Source: Herbinix sp.
GTDB lineage: Bacteria > Bacillota > Clostridia > Lachnospirales > Lachnospiraceae
Direction of reading: 5' to 3'
NCBI GenBank assembly: GCA_029240245.1
Contig: JARBTJ010000003.1
Span: 1-64,000, forward strand
Length of the DNA: 64,000 nt
Shown here piece after piece: positions 8,585 to 17,350 of this stretch. Every line of letters starts with the position of its first letter. Position 1 is the first letter of the stretch. The notes under the pieces were generated by a model. It did no database searches. It had not been told where the DNA came from and saw only the letters and a program-made list of their open reading frames with translations. A program made the translations under genes and the position numbers.

Positions 8585-9595
8585 ATGAAAACAGCTAACC
8601 GGAAATCCAGTAAAAAGGTTCAGAGGTCTAGAATTACTAAGCAATCAGTATTGAAACGCATTATAATAGTTCTCACAGCTACTATATTATTATGCACCAC
8701 CATATTAATGATTGCCCCTTATATAGCGCTCCCCTTGTTTCTTAACCGCCATGTCAATTACCGGGGTTATGCAACCTACGACTATCCTTTGCAGGATATC
8801 TATTATGCGTCGGATTATGGACTGAATGAAAAACAGCTGTACCTGACCACCGAAGATGGTTATAATATCTGGGTATCCGAGATTTATACAGAAAAGCCGA
8901 AAGCTGTCATAATATATTTAAGCGGTATCGTTCAACCTTCCGTTACCTATTTTTACGGACATGCGAAATTCATGCAGGATAACGGATATTCCTCAATTCT
9001 TCTGGAAGTCCGGGGTCACGGTAAAAGTGATGGCAAACAAATTTGTCTCGGTTATGAAGAAGTTAAGGATGTTCAGGCAGTTGTCGATTACATAAACAGT
9101 GACGAAAAATATCAGGGTGTTCCCATCGTACTGCAAGGGGTATCCATGGGTGGTGCAATCGCTGTAAACTCTTTTGGGCAAATCAATGATATTGATGCGT
9201 TAATCGCTATGTCTGCTTACTCCAGCTTTGAAGATGCCGCTCTCGATATTATGAGTAACTATTATGTACCTGAGTTCATAAAACAAATAGAAAAACCTTT
9301 CCTGCGATCCGCCTTACATATGATATTCGGGAAAGAAAAAGTAGATACTTTGAAACCGCTTAAGCAAATAGAACATGCCAATGGACGTCCTGTGTTTTTA
9401 ATTGCCTGCAAGGATGACAAAGGTGTTCCTGTAGAAAGTACATACCGGCTTAAAAAAGCTTATGAAGAGGCAGAAATTTGGATTCGTAACTCCTGGGAGC
9501 ATTTTATCGTTCTAGGCTGTGATTTCAAGAATATGGCTCAGGACACCGAATATTGTAATAAAATTCTTGATTTTTTGGAGAGAAAATTGCCATAA
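8585..9595 (+). CDS. Membrane-anchored alpha/beta hydrolase
   Basis: A basic N-terminus and a hydrophobic segment at about residues 26-53 predict a signal anchor with the catalytic domain outside. The fold has the nucleophile elbow GVSMGG (Ser187), the earlier VRGHGKSDG loop, an acid candidate in ACKDD (Asp277/278) and a catalytic His in SWEHF (His306). The length of 336 aa fits the exported peptidase S9/BAAT-like hydrolases of clostridia. The substrate is unknown. AAGGAG lies about 15 bases from the ATG, which is unusually far; the ATG directly follows a TAA. It is monocistronic. Confidence 0.88.
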   Translation: MKTANRKSSKKVQRSRITKQSVLKRIIIVLTATILLCTTILMIAPYIALPLFLNRHVNYRGYATYDYPLQDIYYASDYGLNEKQLYLTTEDGYNIWVSEIYTEKPKAVIIYLSGIVQPSVTYFYGHAKFMQDNGYSSILLEVRGHGKSDGKQICLGYEEVKDVQAVVDYINSDEKYQGVPIVLQGVSMGGAIAVNSFGQINDIDALIAMSAYSSFEDAALDIMSNYYVPEFIKQIEKPFLRSALHMIFGKEKVDTLKPLKQIEHANGRPVFLIACKDDKGVPVESTYRLKKAYEEAEIWIRNSWEHFIVLGCDFKNMAQDTEYCNKILDFLERKLP

Positions 9596-9729
9596 ATAAT
9601 GGTAGATATATCTATTATTTGATTTTATAACTACGCAATGATAAAATAAACATCGCTACCATGAAGATATAATGGATTAGTTGCAAAAATTCAAAACTAT
9701 ATATTACATCAGAAAAGGAGTTTCTGTTT

Positions 9730-10728
9730 ATGAAACCAAAAAAACATAGAATATTATACGGAATCTTTACCTCCGTTTTTATAGCTGTTCCGGCTTATTT
9801 TTTAGGACAGCAGTTTAAATTAATCGGTGGCTCTGTTTTTGCCATTCTATTAGGTATGCTTCTTGCTTTTATCAAAAGACCGGAATTCATGGAAGCAGGC
9901 ATCCGATTTACTTCAAAAAAAATTCTCCAATACTCCATTATCCTGATTGGATTCGGAATGAATTTAAAGTCCATATTGGACATCGGCAGGCAGTCTATTC
10001 TTGTTATGCTATGTACCATATCCGCATCCCTTCTTACTGCCTACTATCTCGGAAAACTTTTGAAGCTTGAAAATAATACCCGTACTTTAATCGGAGTAGG
10101 AACCTCCATCTGCGGTGGTTCTGCTATTGCTGCTACTGCTCCTGTAATAGGAGCCGACGATCAGGATATCGCTTATTCCATTTCAACCATCTTTTTATTT
10201 AACATTATTGCTGTTTTTATTTTTCCTTTCTTGGGGAGACATTTCGGATTAAGTGACACAGGGTTTGGGATGTGGGCAGGAACCGCCATCAACGACACTT
10301 CTTCCGTAGTAGCAGCCGGTTATACCTTTAGCGATACTGCCGGTGATTATGCAACCATAGTTAAGCTTACCCGCACCTTAATGATCATTCCTATCACTCT
10401 CTTCCTGGCAATTTACACAGCAAAAAAAGGAAAGTCTTCGGGTAGTCAATCAAATTATAACTTCACGAAAGTTTTCCCTTGGTTTGTCATCGGTTTTCTT
10501 ATTGCCGCAGTTATTAATACCCTAGGTTTTCATCCCTCATTTGTTCCGGACTTCTTAAATTCACTGGGTAAGTTCGGAATCATAGTAGCCATGGCTGCCA
10601 TTGGCCTTAATACCAATCTAAAAAAATTAATCTCCAATGGTGTAAAACCGATTGCTCTTGGACTTTCCTGTTGGTTTGTAGTATCCGTCATATCCTTGAT
10701 CGTTCAAAATCTTGTTGGTATTATTTAG
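9730..10728 (+). CDS. yeiH: YeiH-family (UPF0324) integral membrane transporter
   Basis: About ten hydrophobic helices span this 332-aa protein. The family-specific glycine-rich stretch GTSICGGSAIAATAPVIGA and the paired GTAINDTSSVVAAG are both present. YeiH proteins (PF03601) are annotated as putative sulfate exporters, but that function is poorly proven. AAAGGAG precedes the ATG. The gene has no close partner. The rhodanese lipoprotein downstream could share a sulfur theme, but that is only inference from adjacency. Confidence 0.9.
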   Translation: MKPKKHRILYGIFTSVFIAVPAYFLGQQFKLIGGSVFAILLGMLLAFIKRPEFMEAGIRFTSKKILQYSIILIGFGMNLKSILDIGRQSILVMLCTISASLLTAYYLGKLLKLENNTRTLIGVGTSICGGSAIAATAPVIGADDQDIAYSISTIFLFNIIAVFIFPFLGRHFGLSDTGFGMWAGTAINDTSSVVAAGYTFSDTAGDYATIVKLTRTLMIIPITLFLAIYTAKKGKSSGSQSNYNFTKVFPWFVIGFLIAAVINTLGFHPSFVPDFLNSLGKFGIIVAMAAIGLNTNLKKLISNGVKPIALGLSCWFVVSVISLIVQNLVGII

Positions 10729-10946
10729 ATATTATAATTCCAAAGGTCTCTGTATGTAATTTCATCACAGAGAATTACATGGTCTTATGCTATTCTACAA
10801 TCATCACTAATGTATTTATTTGATAGGCATACAAAGTGTACTCTATTAATTCCATATTCCTTGAAATCCTTTCGATACAAAAAGGACACAATTATATGAT
10901 TAAATTAATTTATACTCATTGTTTGCTTATAATAGAGGAGATCAGG

Positions 10947-11447
10947 ATGAAGAAAATAATGCTACCACTTATTGTTTTGACTATAGCAGCCCTATCATTG
11001 GCCGGTTGTTCCGTAACAAAAGGGACTACGGACGAAACAGAAAATCTAGTAGATAATCCTTTAGAAAATGGTAAAAGCGATGATTCTACAGAATCCATTG
11101 AGGGTGATAATACAGAAACCTCGCCACAAGTATTTGAGAAAATCACCGCCGAAAAGGCAAAAGACCTTATGGAGGAATCCGAGAAGGAAGATTTTATACT
11201 TGTCGATGTCAGAACTCCGGAAGAGTATAATGTAGGACATATTGAAGGTGCTCTTCTGATACCTGATTACGAGCTGGCTGACCGGGCAGAGGAAGAATTA
11301 CCGGATAAAGCGAAAACCGTTTTGATTTATTGCCGTAGCGGTAATCGAAGTTCAAAAGCCGGAAAAGTCCTACAAGAGCTCGGATATATGAATGTCTATG
11401 ATTTCGGCGGTATTATCGATTGGCCCTATGATATAGTGACGGAGTAA
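10947..11447 (+). CDS. Rhodanese-domain lipoprotein
   Basis: A lipoprotein signal ends in LAGC (Cys21), followed by a Ser/Asp/Glu-rich tether to about residue 62. The single rhodanese domain then has DVRTPEEYNVGHIEGA and the active-site loop CRSGNRSS (Cys129). It is probably a surface-attached sulfur transferase or thiol-handling protein. GAGGAG plus spacer decides the ATG at 10947; a longer GTG-started frame from 10836 lacks a ribosome-binding site and would bury the signal peptide. The protein has 166 aa. Confidence 0.9.
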   Translation: MKKIMLPLIVLTIAALSLAGCSVTKGTTDETENLVDNPLENGKSDDSTESIEGDNTETSPQVFEKITAEKAKDLMEESEKEDFILVDVRTPEEYNVGHIEGALLIPDYELADRAEEELPDKAKTVLIYCRSGNRSSKAGKVLQELGYMNVYDFGGIIDWPYDIVTE

Positions 11448-11641
11448 ATGTAAGTTACACTATAATTTTTCTGTCTGTTTACCATAATTCATGCACCTAT
11501 CAGAAGCCTACAGAATCGTATTTATTCACTTACACGCAATCCTTCACCTTCCTTGGTATTTTATATTATACAAGAAACAATCGGATTAACGTGAAGGTAT
11601 CACACGCAATTCCAAATTAACTTTAGGCTTCCATAATTAAC

Positions 11642-11671
11642 TTGACATACAGTTGTCATGTTTCCTATGTT
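11642..11671 (+). promoter_or_regulatory. Promoter and dyad upstream of the GNAT/YoaP-like gene
   Basis: TTGACA (11642-11647), 18 bp, TATGTT (11666-11671). The dyad TGACA-6-TGTCA (11643-11658) overlaps the -35 and spacer and may be an operator. Confidence 0.5.
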
Positions 11672-11720
11672 ATCTTTATTTCATGATGGAGTATTATATC
11701 ATTCAGAAGGGAAATGAGAA

Positions 11721-12473
11721 ATGGATAATCAGTTTGTGAACCTTACATTAGATAATATTTATGAAGAACATTTATGCTGTGCTATTGCAGATAAAAAACA
11801 CCAATGCGGTGTTGATGCAAAGAGGGAATGGTTAACGGAACGAATAAAAGAAGGACATGTATTTCGAAAGCTAAATCAAAAAGGTAAAGTCTTTATTGAA
11901 TATGCTCCGCTGGAAAATGCATGGGTTCCCATTCTTGGAGATAATTACGTATATATCTACTGTTTATGGGTATCCGGTTCCTTTAAAGATAAAGGATTTG
12001 GCAGAGAACTTTTAGAGTATTGCATTCAAGATTCAAAGCTTCAGGGAAAATCGGGTGTCTGTATCATTAGTTCAAATAAGAAAAAACCTTTCTTATCCGA
12101 TAAAAAATATATGCAAAAGTATGGGTTCGTAACCGTTGAGACCATTGATAACGATTATGAGCTAATGGCTTTATCCTTTGATGGAAGTATTCCGCATTTT
12201 ACCGAAAGTGTTAGAAAGCAAAGCATTGAAAGCACAAATCTTACGATTTATTATGGAAGTCAATGTCCATATATACCAAACTGTATCGAACAGATTGATA
12301 GCTACTGTAAGGCAAATCAGATTCCCTGTAGCTTAATTAAGGTGGATACCCTGGAAAAATCGAAATCCGTTCCTTGTGTCTTCAATAATTGGGCTGTATT
12401 TCATAAGGGTTCCTTTAAAACACTTCATATATTGAATGAAGGTTATTTGATAAAGCTTCTGGAACAGGAATAA
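11721..12473 (+). CDS. GNAT-family N-acetyltransferase with YoaP-like C-terminal domain
   Basis: Residues ~1-155 form a GNAT domain: VYIYCLWVSGSFKDKGFGREL contains the V-x-x-x-(R/K)-G-x-G-x-(G/A) acetyl-CoA loop. The last ~80 residues (TIYYGSQCPYIPNCIEQIDSYC) resemble the YoaP-like extension, a thioredoxin-fold-like segment with CPYIPNC cysteines. The family has no assigned substrate that I can name with confidence. GAAGGGA precedes the ATG. It is monocistronic between its own promoter and the shared terminator at 12576. Confidence 0.85.
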   Translation: MDNQFVNLTLDNIYEEHLCCAIADKKHQCGVDAKREWLTERIKEGHVFRKLNQKGKVFIEYAPLENAWVPILGDNYVYIYCLWVSGSFKDKGFGRELLEYCIQDSKLQGKSGVCIISSNKKKPFLSDKKYMQKYGFVTVETIDNDYELMALSFDGSIPHFTESVRKQSIESTNLTIYYGSQCPYIPNCIEQIDSYCKANQIPCSLIKVDTLEKSKSVPCVFNNWAVFHKGSFKTLHILNEGYLIKLLEQE

Positions 12474-12575
12474 GCCGTTCGCCCTGCTTTCATGATCTGA
12501 TGGAGTGATTGGATTTATTTTGTATTTGGTTATAAATATCACTTCTTATTGATATTTTTATATAAGTTTAGACAT

Positions 12576-12600
12576 AAACACCGTCCATAGACGGTGTTTT
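12576..12600. terminator. Bidirectional terminator
   Basis: AAACACCGTC-CATA-GACGGTGTTT with T-runs on both strands. It separates the converging GNAT gene and PilZ gene. Confidence 0.85.
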
Positions 12601-12603
12601 GTT

Positions 12604-13230
12604 CTACCCCTTTTTAGCGGCTCTCATTTGTTTCATCATAATAACTCGATTCACTAACGAATTAGAATCATAAAATTTACAACCACAATCAAAATAATTT
12701 CTGCCAGGAACCTTTTGTGCCCTGATTACTTCCCCAAGCAAATGGATATTTAAACCTTCAAAGTTATAAAGTATGCTCATTTTTGAACCTACTTTAATTT
12801 CTCTTTTAATAATAACACCCATTCCATTTACAGAAATATTTTTTAAAATTCCTTCGGTCACAATTTTAGATCCATTAATTGATGACACCCTAACTTTCAC
12901 AATCTCTCCTATAAATACCCTATAAGCCTCCCTTCTGTTCTCTTTTTCCACATTTTCGTCAGAGGTCATCACGTATGAACGCATTTTATTAAGTTCTGTC
13001 GTTTGAAGGTTACACTTATTAAAGGTATATATCCCGTCCCTGACTATATATAACAAACGAATATTTTGCATTGTGCTGGGTTCTACGGTTATTCCGTTTT
13101 CAAGAATAGCCGTTATTATTATATGATCTTTCGCCTTCTGTATTATGTCAACTAGCATGCTATACTCTATCTCTTTATAAATAAATTTAAGCATCAGCTT
13201 TTTTCCATTTTCTATTTCTGAGATAATCAC
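12604..13230 (-). CDS. PilZ-domain cyclic di-GMP-binding protein (YcgR-like)
   Basis: The N-terminal ~95 residues resemble the YcgR-N beta domain, and the C-terminal half is PilZ. The c-di-GMP-binding RxxxR motif is R100-E-A-Y-R104, and the (D/N)xSxxG motif is N131-I/S-V-N-G136 (NISVNG). Such proteins couple c-di-GMP to motility or secretion. Start is a GTG supported by AAGGAGG at eight bases. No motility genes are adjacent; a diguanylate cyclase is at 43.1 kb. Confidence 0.9.
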   Translation of the reverse strand: MIISEIENGKKLMLKFIYKEIEYSMLVDIIQKAKDHIIITAILENGITVEPSTMQNIRLLYIVRDGIYTFNKCNLQTTELNKMRSYVMTSDENVEKENRREAYRVFIGEIVKVRVSSINGSKIVTEGILKNISVNGMGVIIKREIKVGSKMSILYNFEGLNIHLLGEVIRAQKVPGRNYFDCGCKFYDSNSLVNRVIMMKQMRAAKKG

Positions 13231-13773
13231 AGGTAATTCCTCCTTAAAGTGAAAGCTTCATCACTTCTATTACATATATTACATTACTCTGAAATTGTTA
13301 TAAATTACCAACTATAACAGTCTACGTCTTCTTTACCATTACAATAAAGTAAAACCTATTAATCGATTTTGTCCGTCAATTATGTAAAAGTTATAAATGA
13401 GACCATGTACCTTGTTACTTTAAACTTCTTGCCCTGATACTATTTTAACATTTATTTGTCGCTTTTTACAGAATAAACTGTATCTATGATATAATTAATA
13501 TATTTTTTCCATGTGGAGTATCTCTTTTCTTAGCGGTAAATAGTAATTCCATTCAAAACCTAAGCACCTATTGGTAGTTTTGACGTTTGATAATTACTGA
13601 TGAAAAAACATGGTTAATTTTATAATACTATAATTCACTGACAAAAAAGTGACTAGATACTAGTTTTTGGTTTTTCTATTCTCTCTTAATAAATATGTAA
13701 TGATGATTATGGAATTGATACGTCTTAAGATTATCCATGAGCATTATCCGAAGTTGCTTTACTTCACAATGTG
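13231..13773. other. Intergenic stretch with one small hairpin
   Basis: This is AT-rich with no supported gene. ACTAG-ATA-CTAGT followed by TTTTTGGTTTTTC (about 13650-13678) could be a weak plus-strand terminator. It must contain the PilZ gene promoter, which I could not place. Confidence 0.4.
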
Positions 13774-13807
13774 AAAAAGGCACCTCCGTAGCTAGGGGTG
13801 CCTTTTT
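13774..13807 (-). terminator. Terminator of the DUF4362-like gene
   Basis: AAAAAGGCACC and GGTGCCTTTTT form an 11-bp stem with T-run, directly after the stop codon at 13809. Confidence 0.85.
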
Positions 13808-13808
13808 A

Positions 13809-14234
13809 TTATTGTTGTAAATAAACAGAAAATATAGTAACTGGTTTATTATCTATCGTAATGAGAAAATAATCTTCTAATACCGCACCACTAAGACTTT
13901 TTCTTATCTGTGAAATAATCTGATAACCGTAATCGTCATAATATTGATTTGGTATATATCTGGTTACGTCAGTAATAGATCTAATAATGTAACCGTCATA
14001 TTGCAATATTCTGATAGCCGCAGGTCCATCAATACCAAAAGATGTAATTCTTATTTTATCCGGTATACCATTATTTACATTATTAAGAAATCTAAAAAAT
14101 TTGTCCGTATTATAATTTCTATTATAATCATATAAAACGTCATTATTATTAATAGCCATTTTCCTAGTATAATCTCCTGGTAAAGAAGCCAATTCTTCTT
14201 CTGGTGAATATTTGCCATTATTATGAAAATTCAT
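13809..14234 (-). CDS. Hypothetical protein, DUF4362-like
   Basis: This 141-aa protein has no signal peptide or membrane segment. The central block FRFLNNVNNGIPDKIRITSFG followed by DGPAAIRILQYDGY resembles the DUF4362 pattern (a short exposed beta-rich domain in Firmicutes), in which an NGxxDKIR motif is followed by an 'I..L.YDG' strand. It is Asn/Tyr-rich. It has its own terminator and no operon partner. The function is unknown and the family call is from memory. Confidence 0.7.
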   Translation of the reverse strand: MNFHNNGKYSPEEELASLPGDYTRKMAINNNDVLYDYNRNYNTDKFFRFLNNVNNGIPDKIRITSFGIDGPAAIRILQYDGYIIRSITDVTRYIPNQYYDDYGYQIISQIRKSLSGAVLEDYFLITIDNKPVTIFSVYLQQ

Positions 14235-14418
14235 ATTTTTTATAAAACCTTTTTTTTATTATATTCATAGTGCTATATTTTGGCACTTTAATAATTTACA
14301 TGAGTTAGCTTTATAAGCAAGAGTAAATGTCAAGAATGTTCTCCCCGAAAGCTGTGAATTGTTGTATATATGTTTAACAAGCAAGTTAGGGGTTGTCTGG
14401 AGGGTGCTTCCATTTCCG

Positions 14419-14535
14419 GCCTTTGCAACGGCCAGAGAAGAAAATAGGCCATTCTTTCTAAGTATCGGCTATTCTACTTGTCATTGGTATCACGTTGGAC
14501 AATGGCACCAAGAGGATTTAATTGGTAATACATAA
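14419..14535 (+). pseudogene. Relic of a DUF255/thioredoxin-domain gene (paralogous to the gene at 19518)
   Basis: GGCCAGAGAAGAAAATAGGCC at 14430 recurs exactly at 19664, and similarity continues for about 75 bp with mostly silent differences. In frame it reads [22 protein letters not shown]. The active-site CHWC of the intact gene is CHWY here. The frame runs out at TAA 14533 and there is no start. It is a short decayed duplicate. Confidence 0.8.
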
Positions 14536-14577
14536 TAAGACGATAACTGCTTTAAGCCCATATTATATATTTTATTA

Positions 14578-14623
14578 TTGACACTATCAGAACAATTCTT
14601 TACAATAATACTATGATAGTATT
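14578..14623 (+). promoter_or_regulatory. Toxin-antitoxin promoter and operator
   Basis: TTGACA (14578-14583), 17 bp, TACAAT (14601-14606) is followed at once by the palindrome AATACTAT-G-ATAGTATT (14607-14623). This is the usual position for autorepression by an antitoxin-toxin complex. Confidence 0.75.
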
Positions 14624-14653
14624 ATGATAATATTTTGATAAGGAGTGGTTAAC

Positions 14654-14923
14654 ATGATAAATATAAGACCCGTATCAGATTTAAGAAATAAATTTCCGGA
14701 GATAGAAAACGTAGTTCGTGAGGGAGAACCTGTATATTTAACGAAAAACGGTTATGGAGTTATGGTTGTTATGAGCCTTGAGAAATATGCTGAACTAACA
14801 GATGATGTAGAAATCAAGTTGGATGAAGCAGATAAAGCAGCAGCTATTGATAAGACTCGATATACTCATGATGAAACTTTTTCAAGATTAAGGGAGAGAA
14901 TTAATGGCGGAGAAGCTTTATAA
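14654..14923 (+). CDS. Type II antitoxin, Phd/YefM family
   Basis: The 89-aa protein has the Phd/YefM pattern: N-terminal IRPVSDLRNKFPEIENVV, then GEPVYLTKNGYGVMVVMSLEKY (DNA-binding dimer fold), and an acidic toxin-binding tail. AAGGAG is eight bases before the ATG at 14654; the earlier GTG at 14645 overlaps the ribosome-binding site. The stop overlaps the toxin start by 20 bp. The operator just upstream suggests autoregulation. Confidence 0.93.
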   Translation: MINIRPVSDLRNKFPEIENVVREGEPVYLTKNGYGVMVVMSLEKYAELTDDVEIKLDEADKAAAIDKTRYTHDETFSRLRERINGGEAL

Positions 14924-15236
14924 ATTAAGATATTTGCCTTTATTTGAAAATGATTTATCCGAAATAATTAATTACATCATCTATCAGTTGAATAATAAGC
15001 CAGCTGCTAACGATCTTCTTAATAAAATAGAAACAGCTATTATAGATCGATTAAGAATTCCCGAAAGTTTCGAGCCATACCAATCTGCAAAAGACAGAAA
15101 ACATCCATACTACCGCATATATGTGAAAAACTTTATAATTTACTACGTTATAATTGATGACAGTAATGATGAGTCTAAAATAATGGAAGTCCGACGTGTC
15201 CTGTATAGTAAAAGGGATAAAAGAAAACTGGTATAA
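14904..15236 (+). CDS. Type II toxin, RelE/ParE family
   Basis: The 110-aa basic protein has the ParE/RelE fold signature: YLPLFENDLSEIINYIIYQLNNKPAA, then HPYYRIYVKNFIIYYVIIDDS and a final strand IMEVRRVLYSKRD. ParE members poison gyrase and RelE members cleave ribosome-bound mRNA; which applies cannot be read here. The start lies inside the antitoxin gene. A 20-bp hairpin terminates the operon. Confidence 0.92.
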   Translation: MAEKLYKLRYLPLFENDLSEIINYIIYQLNNKPAANDLLNKIETAIIDRLRIPESFEPYQSAKDRKHPYYRIYVKNFIIYYVIIDDSNDESKIMEVRRVLYSKRDKRKLV

Positions 15237-15246
15237 TATTTGATTT

Positions 15247-15293
15247 AATAACAAGAATGGATACCCTATTAGTGGGTATCCATTCTTGTTATT
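15247..15293. terminator. Strong hairpin terminating the toxin-antitoxin operon
   Basis: AATAACAAGAATGGATACCC (15247-15266) and its exact complement at 15274-15293 form a 20-bp stem with a 7-base loop. Confidence 0.8.
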
Positions 15294-15436
15294 AACTGCG
15301 TAGCTCTATCCTATAAAGACCGTACGCAAATCGACTTAGGTTTGAGTTAAATCTCACGTGCCTCATACTCGAAAGGTTCATCACATGAATAAATTTCATT
15401 GAAAAAACCCTTATATGAGATTTCATCCTCCATACG

Positions 15437-15465
15437 AGCCTGCTTTGAAAGCGGGCTTTTATTTG
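15437..15465 (+). terminator. Short intrinsic terminator
   Basis: AGCCTGCTTT and AAAGCGGGCT pair (one G-U) ahead of TTTTATTT. No gene directly precedes it. Confidence 0.5.
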
Positions 15466-15542
15466 CGTTTTTCAGATTTTATCCTCCAAGGGCCGATTTG
15501 TTTTTAGTTTAAGTCTACCATATGTGGTGTCTTATCATTTAA

Positions 15543-15571
15543 TTGACAAATGGAAAACCTTGACTTATAAT
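15543..15571 (+). promoter_or_regulatory. Consensus promoter for the Eis-like leader transcript
   Basis: TTGACA (15543-15548), exactly 17 bp, TATAAT (15566-15571). This is a perfect sigma-A match, so expression is likely limited after initiation rather than at the promoter. Confidence 0.85.
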
Positions 15572-15602
15572 TATGATATCTTAACGAAAAGGGGCATCAA
15601 AT

Positions 15603-15623
15603 ATGACAGTAGTTCTTAACTAA
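15603..15623 (+). CDS. Putative leader peptide MTVVLN
   Basis: AAAAGGGG stands eight bases before ATG, followed by ACA GTA GTT CTT AAC TAA. It begins about 25 nt after the predicted start of the transcript and is followed by a chain of hairpins. That placement is typical of peptides whose stalled translation controls a downstream resistance gene. Too short for homology evidence. Confidence 0.6.
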   Translation: MTVVLN

Positions 15624-15636
15624 ACAATTTAATACT

Positions 15637-15694
15637 CTTACCAGTAAGAATGTATAAACCTATGCAATAGATAGGCTTATTTGTTATTTTTTTC
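15637..15694 (+). promoter_or_regulatory. First attenuator with alternative pairings
   Basis: AAACCTAT (15656-15663) pairs with ATAGGCTT (15671-15678) ahead of TATTTGTTATTTTTTTC. GTAAGAA (15644-15650) can instead pair with TTCTTAC (15692-15698), so terminator and antiterminator folds appear to compete. Confidence 0.55.
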
Positions 15695-15754
15695 TTACGG
15701 GTATTAAAATATTAGTTAGGAACATTGGAATATTGCATCCTTCAAGCGATAAAT

Positions 15755-15780
15755 CCGTGCCATAACTGCACGGTTTTTTT
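15755..15780 (+). terminator. Second leader terminator
   Basis: CCGTGC-CATAACT-GCACGG followed by seven T residues, within the leader between the promoter and the Eis-like gene. Confidence 0.8.
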
Positions 15781-15907
15781 ATGCTTGTTAGGCAAAACTT
15801 AAAAGCATAGTGATTGAAATTTCACGTTCTGTGATAACGTATACTTTATTAGTGATTTCAGTTACTATGATTACTAATAGTTTTGTCTATTATAGACCAT
15901 ATATAAG

Positions 15908-15943
15908 GCTGCGATTGGACATTTGTTCAGTCGTAGCTTTTTT
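15908..15943 (+). terminator. Third leader terminator
   Basis: GCTGCGA (15908-15914) pairs with TCGTAGC (15931-15937) ahead of TTTTTTATTT, about 90 bp before the Eis-like start codon. Confidence 0.7.
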
Positions 15944-16031
15944 ATTTCTGAAAGGGGTGAGTCTGGTGGTATATTAAGCATTATTTCGACTGTTTTTGTG
16001 ATAATATTAATCGATTTGGAGGAATTAAGTT

Positions 16032-17273
16032 ATGAGTAGTATTAAAAAATTAACAGAAAATGATATTAACGAGTCAACTAAAATCGGCACAAATGCTTAC
16101 CCAGGTTATGGCGTTTCGCAGGAGGCTATAGAAGGTAGGAAGGAGTTTGCTGAGATTATTATAAAACATCTCTCCGACCACGAATCTTATGGCCTATGGA
16201 AAGAAAACAAACTACTGGGTTCAATGTGCTTAGTTGATTATAAATTTAACTTACATCAAACTAAAGTATCTATTGGAGGAATAAGGGGTGTTGCTGTTGA
16301 CCTGTTGCATAAAAAGGAAAAGGTTGCAATGAACTTAATTAAATTCGCTTGTAGTCATTTTGCAGAAAAGGATACATGTGTATTAGCACTTTATCCTTTT
16401 AAGTCTGATTTCTATAAGAAGATGGGATTTGGATATGGTACAGTATTGACACAATATAGGATTAAGCCTGAATACATTCCAAATTATCTATCAAAAGAAC
16501 ACCTTGTATACCTGGACAGAAATGACAGTAAAACTATTACAGAGTGTTATAACGAGTTTATGGAAAGCAATCATGGTATGTTTGTGAAAACTGGTCCTGA
16601 ATATCACAGACTATTTCTTGATGACAGGCGTATAGTAGGCTACAAATGGGATGGAAAGATACTGGGGTATATTAACTTCTCATTTAAATCAGAGCAAATT
16701 AACAAAAACTCTTTGGTTATCCATGAGTTTATTTATAATGACGTTAATGCTCTACGTGAGTTATGCACTTTTTTACATACTCAGAAAGACCAATTTGAAA
16801 GGATTATATTCGATACTCAAGATGAGCATTTCCACTTCCTGTTTGATAATCCGTCAAACGGATTTTATAGCTCTTTTGATTCGGAATATAACGAATACTG
16901 CGTGTCTGCTGTGGGAATGATGTATAGGATTATTAACGTTAAAAGGTTTTTTGAAGTTCTATCAGCTTATAATTGGAATAATCAAACATGTAAGTTAAAG
17001 ATAAATATTATTGATTCCTTTTATGAGTCAAATCATGGAAGCGTAAATGTCAACTTTAGTAATGGAAGCTCAACTATCAGCAATGAAACCAATGATTTTA
17101 ATGTAGAAATAACGCTTGGTATCTCTGAATTTTCTTCTCTTGCTATGGGATCGGTAAACTTCAAAAAAATTTATCAATTTGGATTAGCTTCTATTTCAAA
17201 TACAACCTATATTGAAAAAATAAATGAACTATTCAGAGTTGATAAGAAGCCCATTTGTACCACATTTTTTTAA
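16032..17273 (+). CDS. Eis-like GNAT acetyltransferase
   Basis: The 413-aa protein has the Eis architecture: an N-terminal GNAT domain with IGGIRGVAVDLLHKKEKVA as acetyl-CoA loop and the YPFKSDFYKKMGFGYG block, a second GNAT-like central region, and a C-terminal SCP2-type domain (residues ~310-413). Eis-family enzymes acetylate amines, including aminoglycosides, at several positions; substrate here is unknown. GGAGG precedes the ATG. It lies behind a leader peptide and three terminators, which suggests induction by a translation inhibitor. The base composition is AT-richer than the surrounding core genes. Confidence 0.88.
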   Translation: MSSIKKLTENDINESTKIGTNAYPGYGVSQEAIEGRKEFAEIIIKHLSDHESYGLWKENKLLGSMCLVDYKFNLHQTKVSIGGIRGVAVDLLHKKEKVAMNLIKFACSHFAEKDTCVLALYPFKSDFYKKMGFGYGTVLTQYRIKPEYIPNYLSKEHLVYLDRNDSKTITECYNEFMESNHGMFVKTGPEYHRLFLDDRRIVGYKWDGKILGYINFSFKSEQINKNSLVIHEFIYNDVNALRELCTFLHTQKDQFERIIFDTQDEHFHFLFDNPSNGFYSSFDSEYNEYCVSAVGMMYRIINVKRFFEVLSAYNWNNQTCKLKINIIDSFYESNHGSVNVNFSNGSSTISNETNDFNVEITLGISEFSSLAMGSVNFKKIYQFGLASISNTTYIEKINELFRVDKKPICTTFF

Positions 17274-17350
17274 GATAAGATTATTAATTTATAGCAAAAT
17301 GTGAATATGTTTATTTGTGGAAAATTAAAAATATTAAACGAGGTGGAAAT

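Noticed and set aside
10747-10781. CTCTGT/ACAGAG and ATGTAATT/AATTACAT interleaved like a pseudoknot after yeiH
   Set aside because: With zero-length crossing loops the two stems cannot form together; at most two alternative small hairpins.
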